NCBI GenBank assembly: GCA_902494935.1
Contig: CABUVH010000062.1
Span: forward strand, 1 to 10,288
Length of the DNA stretch: 10,288 nucleotides
Direction: 5' to 3'
Origin: an uncultured Collinsella sp.
GTDB taxonomy: Bacteria > Actinomycetota > Coriobacteriia > Coriobacteriales > Coriobacteriaceae
In this document: positions 7,102-10,288 of the stretch, piece after piece
How positions within the stretch are numbered: the stretch's first letter is position 1
Layout of the letters: each line of letters starts with the position of its first letter
The notes under the pieces: model-generated
What the model was told of the DNA's origin: nothing
Database searches by the model: none
The model's input: only the letters and a program-made list of their open reading frames with translations
Position numbers and translations under genes: made by a program

Positions 7102-8058
7102 CTACACCGTCCTGATGCGCGGGTTGATGAGCAGGTAGAGCATGTCAACCACGATGTTGATGATGATGAAGGCAAGAGCAACGACGATAACGACGCCCTG
7201 AACCAGGTTCGCCTCGTTGCCCTGAACGCCCTGCAGAATCGCGGTGCCCATGCCGGGGAGGTTGAAGATGACCTCGATGACGACAGCGCCGCCCATGAGG
7301 TAACCAATCTTAAGACCGAGGGTGGTGACCGGGGTGATCAGCGCATTGCGAAGAACGTTAATGCCGACGACGACCTTCTCGGGAACGCCGGCGCCGCGAG
7401 CCATACGGACATAATCCTTGTCGAGCTCCTCGACCATGGCGGTACGCACGATACGAGTCATCTGGCCCGTCAGCGGAAATGCCAAGGCGATGGCGGGCAT
7501 GATCATACGTCCCAGATAGCCAACCGGATTCGTGGTGAAGTGAGGCAGAGCACCGGACGCCGGGAGCACCTTAAGGTAGGAAGAGAACAGCAGGATCAAC
7601 AGAACGGCAAGCCAGAACGACGGGGTTGCCAAGCCGGCGATGGAAAAGACGCGGATCACTTGGTCCGGCCATTTGTCGCGATACAGTGCCGCGATGACGC
7701 CGAGCAAAAACGAAACGACCGCACCGATGGCAAGACCGATGAAGGTCAGCTGCATCGTGACGGGCAGGGCCGTGGAGATGCGCTTGGCAACGGAGTTGCG
7801 AGCAGCACCATAGGTGCCCATGTCGCCATGGATCAAATCGCCCATATAGCGCACGTAGCGCACGGGCCAGGGGTCGTCCAGACCATACTTCTCATGGTAC
7901 TCGGCAACCGCCTCTGGCGAGGCGCCGTCACCCAACGCCGTGTAGGCGGGGTCGGTCTTGGAGAACGACATAAGGAAGAACACCAGGACGGTGACGCCCA
8001 ATGCCATGATCGGCAGCGCCACAAGACGCCTTCCAATCAAACGTAGCAAGTTGTTCAC
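7102..8058 (-). CDS. ABC transporter permease, DppB/OppB type
   Basis: The protein has 318 aa. The start is the GTG at 8058, preceded by a strong AAAGGGGAG site; an upstream in-frame TTG at 8091 would add 11 residues without family similarity. It is an integral membrane protein: one N-terminal segment (about 11-31), a long extracytoplasmic loop (about 32-98), then five more hydrophobic segments. The cytoplasmic EAA loop that contacts the ATPases lies at about 211-238 (DKDYVRMARGAGVPE...VLRN). The very C-terminus (LINPRIRTV) is the usual DppB ending. The stop lies 3 bp before the next ATG, so the two are co-translated. It forms the channel with the permease half of the next protein. Confidence 0.93.
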   Translation of the reverse strand: MNNLLRLIGRRLVALPIMALGVTVLVFFLMSFSKTDPAYTALGDGASPEAVAEYHEKYGLDDPWPVRYVRYMGDLIHGDMGTYGAARNSVAKRISTALPVTMQLTFIGLAIGAVVSFLLGVIAALYRDKWPDQVIRVFSIAGLATPSFWLAVLLILLFSSYLKVLPASGALPHFTTNPVGYLGRMIMPAIALAFPLTGQMTRIVRTAMVEELDKDYVRMARGAGVPEKVVVGINVLRNALITPVTTLGLKIGYLMGGAVVIEVIFNLPGMGTAILQGVQGNEANLVQGVVIVVALAFIIINIVVDMLYLLINPRIRTV

Positions 8059-8098
8059 GTTCTCTCCCCTTTCTTTTGTCGGTAGGACCAACTGGTAT

Positions 8099-8116
8099 AT
8101 GAGTACGGATACTCAT
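8099..8116. repeat. Small perfect hairpin ATGAGTA-CGGA-TACTCAT
   Basis: A 7-bp perfect inverted repeat with a 4-nt spacer lies between the larger hairpin and the permease start. With 8120-8153 it makes two consecutive stem-loops in the 157-bp gap. It may be an RNA stem that adds to the partial block between binding protein and permease, or a small DNA dyad. It has no U-tract. Confidence 0.4.
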
Positions 8117-8119
8117 TAC

Positions 8120-8153
8120 AAGACCCGAGCGACATCGTTGCCGCCCGGGTCTT
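8120..8153 (-). terminator. Intercistronic hairpin after the binding-protein gene (attenuator-like)
   Basis: AAGACCCG (8120-8127) pairs perfectly with CGGGTCTT (8146-8153). An inner GCGAC/GTTGC stem with a 3-nt loop can extend it. It lies about 60 nt after the stop at 8216. In the minus-strand transcript it is preceded by an A-rich segment and followed by only a short U-poor tail, so it is probably a partial terminator or a 3'-end stabiliser. On the plus strand it is followed by TTTGTTT-like sequence and would be the better terminator in that direction. Confidence 0.5.
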
Positions 8154-8215
8154 TGTTTCAACTATGAGGATACGGTCCCAACGACCGACATCCTGCATAC
8201 AGACTCAAGCGAGTC

Positions 8216-9829
8216 TTACGCCTTGACGGTCGCAACGCCCCTGAAGGACATGCTCGTCGTGCCGATGCCCTTGAAGCCATCGAGGGCCTCGCCGTTGGGC
8301 GCAGTGGACGGATCGTCCCAGGAAGCGGAGACGGTCTTGACGTGGACAACGGGGTACAGAACGGCGTTGTCGGCAATGATGTCGAAGCACTCGTTCCACT
8401 TCTTCTGCTGCTCGTCGCCCTCGGCGGCAAGAGCCTCGTCCATGAGACCGTGGAGCTTCTGCCACTCAGCGGACTCCTTCCACGGGCAACGGGTCTGCAT
8501 CCAGACGTTGTCGCCGTACCACCAGTTGAGCAGCAGGTCGGGATCAGCGCCGAAGCAGGAAGGATCGCCAGGGGCAAGGAGGATATCGTAGGCCTCGCCG
8601 CCGTCAATGGCAGCGTAGGTAGCCGGCGAGGTATCGGTCTGGATGGTCACATCGAAGCCGAGAGCGTCGAGGTCGTTCTTGACCTGGGCGGCCATGCCCT
8701 TAATCTGCTCGTTGTCGGTGGTGCGCAGGGTGATGGCACCCGGGGTGATGCCAGACTCCTCGATGAGCTTCTTAGCCTTCTTGGCGTCGGTCTTGTACAC
8801 CGTGGAAGCCTCATGATAGTTGGTGAAGCTCTTGGGCAGGTAGCAGCTGGCAGCGGTGGCAAGGCCGGCGAAGGTGTTACTGACCATCTTCTCGGTGTCG
8901 AGCGCATACATGACAGCCTGACGGACCTTGACGTTGTTCCAAGGCTCCTTGGCGACGTTGAACATGATGAAGCGGGTGCCGAAACCCTGAACGTTATCGA
9001 TCTTGCAGCCGGCGCTCTCGAGCTGGTCGACGGCGTCAGCGGTAACGAGCTCCATAACGAGCGTGGAGCCCTCCTGCTGAGCGGTAACGCGAGCGGTGGG
9101 GTCGGTCAGGATGCTGTACTGGATCTTCTTATCCTCGGCAGCATACTCACCGTTGTACTCGGGGTTGGGAACCAGGGTGATCTCGGTATCGGAGATAGAG
9201 TCGTACATCCAGGGGCCGGAGCCGATCGGCTGCTTGGCGCGATCCTCCTCGGTCTGGGTGGCCGGGGTAACGCGGACGATGGCCAGACGATCCTTGAGCA
9301 GGGAGAAGTTGGGGACCTTGGTCTTGACCGTCACGGTGCTGGCGTCCTTGGCCTCGATGGACTCGAAGGGCTGGAAGAACGGAGCATAGGTAGCGGAAGC
9401 GGCGCAAGCGGTGTAGGAGGCAACGACATCGTCAGCGGTGACCTCGGTGCCATCGGAGAACTTGGCGCCCTTGCGGATGGTGACCTCGAAAGTGGTGTCG
9501 TCCACAGACTTGGGATCGTCGGTGGCGAGCTCGTTGAAGGTGCTGTAGTCGTGGTAATCGATGCCGTAGAGACCCTCGACGACGTGCCAGTTAGCACCCA
9601 GGCCCACAGCGGAGCCGGTGCTGGCGGGATCGAAGCTGGACGGAGCGTAAGCGGAACCAGCGGTGATCACGCCGCCGCCACGGTTGGCGGAATCGGTGGA
9701 ACCGGAAGCGGAACCCTCGTCGCTAGAGCTGCCACCGCAGCCGGTGAGACCAAGCCCTGCGACAGCAGCGACGCTGCCGGTGAGGCCGAGGAACGAACGC
9801 CTGGACATACCCTTGTTGATGATGGCCAT
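8216..9829 (-). CDS. ABC transporter substrate-binding lipoprotein, family 5 (peptide/nickel type); likely sialic acid binding
   Basis: The protein has 537 aa. I chose the ATG at 9829 because AGGAGA sits 6 nt upstream; a TTG five codons earlier would overlap that site. The N-terminus has a twin-arginine type signal (SRRSFLG, R10-R11), a hydrophobic stretch and a lipobox LTGC with Cys31, followed by a Gly/Ser linker. This predicts an exported lipoprotein on the outer face of the membrane, possibly Tat-dependent. Residues 123-138 (KFSDGTEVTADDV) match the SBP_bac_5 signature, and the length is normal for the family. It is the first gene of the operon, and two hairpins separate it from the permease, a usual arrangement for making more binding protein than membrane parts. 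The ligand cannot be read from the sequence. The downstream nan genes favour sialic acid, as in the SatABCD type, but peptides or another glycan remain possible. Confidence 0.9.
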   Translation of the reverse strand: MAIINKGMSRRSFLGLTGSVAAVAGLGLTGCGGSSSDEGSASGSTDSANRGGGVITAGSAYAPSSFDPASTGSAVGLGANWHVVEGLYGIDYHDYSTFNELATDDPKSVDDTTFEVTIRKGAKFSDGTEVTADDVVASYTACAASATYAPFFQPFESIEAKDASTVTVKTKVPNFSLLKDRLAIVRVTPATQTEEDRAKQPIGSGPWMYDSISDTEITLVPNPEYNGEYAAEDKKIQYSILTDPTARVTAQQEGSTLVMELVTADAVDQLESAGCKIDNVQGFGTRFIMFNVAKEPWNNVKVRQAVMYALDTEKMVSNTFAGLATAASCYLPKSFTNYHEASTVYKTDAKKAKKLIEESGITPGAITLRTTDNEQIKGMAAQVKNDLDALGFDVTIQTDTSPATYAAIDGGEAYDILLAPGDPSCFGADPDLLLNWWYGDNVWMQTRCPWKESAEWQKLHGLMDEALAAEGDEQQKKWNECFDIIADNAVLYPVVHVKTVSASWDDPSTAPNGEALDGFKGIGTTSMSFRGVATVKA

Positions 9830-9858
9830 GTCTTCTCCTATCAATAGAGAATCTTACC

Positions 9859-9882
9859 CGGGAGCACCTAGACGTGCCCCCG
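9859..9882 (-). promoter_or_regulatory. GC-rich hairpin shortly upstream of the binding-protein RBS
   Basis: In the minus-strand transcript a 9-bp stem (CGGGGGCAC with GTGCTCCCG, one G-U pair) closes a 6-nt loop. It ends about 18 nt before the AGGAGA ribosome binding site of the binding-protein gene. There is no U-run after it, so it is not a standard terminator. It could affect translation or protect the 5' end, or serve as the expression platform of the upstream structure. Confidence 0.4.
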
Positions 9883-9948
9883 CGCAACTTGCGGACGATA
9901 TATACCTTACCTACCGACGAACCCAACTGAGGTGCCGCGCTCGGCGAC

Positions 9949-10029
9949 CGATACATACATACGCTTGAACGGTATTTACTACCGTTCACCGAATTCATTG
10001 ACAAATGATTCGCCAGACAGTATGTATCG
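9949..10029 (-). promoter_or_regulatory. Nested inverted repeats: possible three-way-junction leader RNA
   Basis: In the minus-strand transcript a perfect 10-bp outer stem forms between CGATACATAC (10029-10020) and GTATGTATCG (9958-9949). Inside it are two further hairpins. One pairs TCATT with AATGA (10008-10004 with 9999-9995, 4-nt loop), extended by GAA/TTC across a bulge. The other has 9-bp arms TGAACGGTA/TACCGTTCA (9988-9980 with 9974-9966, 5-nt loop). Stem 1 enclosing stems 2 and 3 is the layout of a three-way junction, as in many riboswitches and cis-regulatory RNAs. It matches no riboswitch class I recognise. The same symmetry could instead be stacked DNA operators. Confidence 0.4.
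9966..9988. promoter_or_regulatory. Perfect 23-bp palindrome TGAACGGTA-N5-TACCGTTCA
   Basis: Nine-base perfect arms flank a 5-bp spacer (TTTAC on the plus strand). This is the strongest short dyad in the control region and has the size of a dimeric regulator's operator. It lies about 140 bp before the binding-protein start and downstream of the candidate transcription start, which would suit a roadblock repressor. Alternatively it is one hairpin of the leader structure. The half-site GGTGAAC recurs near 10077-10083 on the minus strand. Confidence 0.45.
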
Positions 10030-10053
10030 ACGAGGTGAGATATCAGTCTTCGT

Positions 10054-10076
10054 CAACCCGCAGGATAGCAGGGTTG
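10054..10076. repeat. Inverted repeat CAACCC-N11-GGGTTG over the candidate -10
   Basis: Perfect 6-bp arms at 10054-10059 and 10071-10076 flank an 11-bp spacer that holds the candidate extended -10. The total length of 23 bp matches the dyad at 9966-9988, although the arms differ. A dyad straddling a -10 element is a classic repressor position. As RNA it would be only a modest hairpin. Confidence 0.3.
10062..10070 (-). promoter_or_regulatory. Candidate extended -10 promoter for the operon
   Basis: On the minus strand the sequence reads TGCTATCCT, a TGn extended -10 followed by TATCCT (4 of 6 matches to TATAAT). A TTGACT lies upstream but 21 bp away, too far for a standard -35, so the call rests on the extended -10 alone. 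Transcription would begin near 10055 and give a leader of about 225 nt containing the nested stem structure. The dyad 10054-10076 covers this -10, as a repressor site might. Other weak hexamers exist in the AT-rich part. Confidence 0.25.
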
Positions 10077-10096
10077 TTCACCATGACTAGTCAAAC

Positions 10097-10115
10097 GTTT
10101 TAGCGTTAATAAAAC
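10097..10115. repeat. Inverted repeat GTTTTA-N7-TAAAAC
   Basis: Perfect 6-bp arms (10097-10102 and 10110-10115) flank a 7-bp spacer. The AT-rich arms and short spacer resemble a protein-binding dyad more than a stable RNA hairpin. It lies between the direct repeats and the candidate -10. It could be an operator or simply AT-rich promoter DNA. Confidence 0.3.
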
Positions 10116-10128
10116 CCGAAACTAGCAT

Positions 10129-10170
10129 GCAATCATGGCGAAATAAATGGTTGAAAATCACGCAATCATG
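10129..10170. repeat. Direct repeat GCAATCATG, two copies 33 bp apart
   Basis: The 9-mer GCAATCATG occurs at 10129-10137 and again at 10162-10170 in the same orientation (CATGATTGC on the minus strand). The 33-bp period is close to three helical turns, so both copies would face the same side of the DNA. They sit in the AT-rich part, upstream of the best minus-strand promoter candidate, where activator sites or upstream operators are usual. The downstream copy is part of the imperfect dyad ATGATTGCAT. The binding protein is unknown. Confidence 0.45.
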
Positions 10171-10194
10171 TATATCAGTAGTTTAGGCTCGTGT

Positions 10195-10288
10195 TTAGCT
10201 ATCGGAATGGCCAGCCGCCGCCTCGGCGCGCTCGGCATTCCAGGCAACGAGCGCCTCGTGGACCGCCTTGGCAACATCGGCAGGTATG
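10195..10288 (-). CDS. 3' end of an unrecognised gene (C-terminal 30 residues)
   Basis: The frame enters from the right edge and stays open to a TAA at 10195-10197. It encodes about 30 residues, starting IPADVAKAVHEALVAWNAER and ending in an Ala-rich, hydrophilic tail (EAAAGHSDS). This looks like a terminal amphipathic helix with a free tail. Codon use is high-GC, like the genes downstream, and the AT-rich spacer begins right after the stop, which supports a real gene end. I do not recognise the family from this tail. A regulator or enzyme related to the cluster is possible but nothing shown supports it. No intrinsic terminator is obvious after the stop, so read-through into the next operon cannot be excluded. 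Confidence 0.6.
   Translation of the reverse strand, partial: IPADVAKAVHEALVAWNAERAEAAAGHSDS

Larger units (their letters stand above)
9830..10194 (-). promoter_or_regulatory. 365-bp non-coding control region upstream of the transporter operon
   Basis: No gene fits in this stretch. The upstream third (about 10081-10194) is clearly AT-richer than the rest of the window. The region carries a 9-bp direct repeat, several dyads (10097-10115, 10054-10076, 9966-9988), a weak extended -10, a nested inverted-repeat set (9949-10029) and a GC-rich hairpin shortly before the ribosome binding site (9859-9882). A spacer this long before the first gene of a transporter operon fits a regulated promoter with a structured 5' leader. 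No regulator gene lies in the window, so the acting factor is unknown. Confidence 0.7.

Noticed and set aside
4033..8046. Plus-strand open frame of 1337 codons opposite the transporter genes
   Set aside because: It lies antisense to four well-recognised genes, has no family motif, and its composition (rich in Gly, Asp, His, Arg) is what the complement of GC-rich codons gives. It spans several gene boundaries, as shadows do.
8342..9847. Plus-strand open frame of 501 codons opposite the binding-protein gene
   Set aside because: Shadow of the binding-protein gene: low-complexity Gly/Leu/Val content, no ribosome site, no recognisable domain.
1..10288. CRISPR array, tRNA or rRNA genes, transposase or attachment sites
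   Set aside because: I saw no regularly spaced repeats, no cloverleaf or rRNA-like sequence, no transposase frame and no terminal repeats flanking a gene set.

Overview
The window looks like chromosomal DNA of a high-GC gut actinobacterium of the Coriobacteriia, most likely Collinsella or a close relative. This rests on the base composition, the twin-arginine type lipoprotein signal on the binding protein, GTG starts, the ROK kinase variant and the fused permease/ATPase. The genus is an inference, not a measurement. Every gene I accept lies on the minus strand, so the window is read from right to left. The long plus-strand open frames are shadows of these GC-rich genes.

Reading in transcription order: the 3' end of an unrecognised gene (10195-10288) is followed by a 365-bp non-coding region (9830-10194). 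That region is AT-rich at its upstream end and full of dyads and repeats: candidate operators, a weak extended -10 promoter, and a nested set of inverted repeats that would fold as a three-way junction in the leader RNA. Then come a family 5 extracytoplasmic binding lipoprotein (8216-9829), a 157-bp gap with two hairpins, a DppB-type permease (7102-8058), a DppC-type permease fused to a DppD-type ATPase (5083-7098) and a DppF-type ATPase (4255-5082). After another hairpin come a CE7 (acetyl xylan esterase/cephalosporin C deacetylase) family esterase (3197-4174) and, overlapping it by 8 bp, a shortened CE7-like protein without the nucleophilic serine (2353-3204). The cluster ends with a DHDPS/N-acetylneuraminate lyase family aldolase (1364-2284), a 110-nt imperfect palindrome, a ROK-family sugar kinase (227-1192), a hairpin, and the first 52 codons of an N-acetylmannosamine-6-phosphate 2-epimerase, NanE (1-156).

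Together this reads as an uptake and catabolism operon for sialic acid. The peptide/nickel-type ABC transporter imports the sugar, the cytoplasmic esterase would remove O-acetyl groups, the lyase gives ManNAc plus pyruvate, the kinase gives ManNAc-6-P, and NanE gives GlcNAc-6-P. NanE is the firmest anchor. The aldolase and kinase are assigned to this pathway mainly by context, because both differ from the textbook enzymes at substrate or metal positions. A peptide-family transporter for sialic acid has precedent in Haemophilus ducreyi SatABCD and, as I recall, the bifidobacterial nanBCDF genes.

The most unusual items are the serine-less CE7 paralogue, the structured leader upstream of the binding protein, and the large nanA-nanK palindrome, whose imperfections preserve pairing only in a plus-strand transcript.
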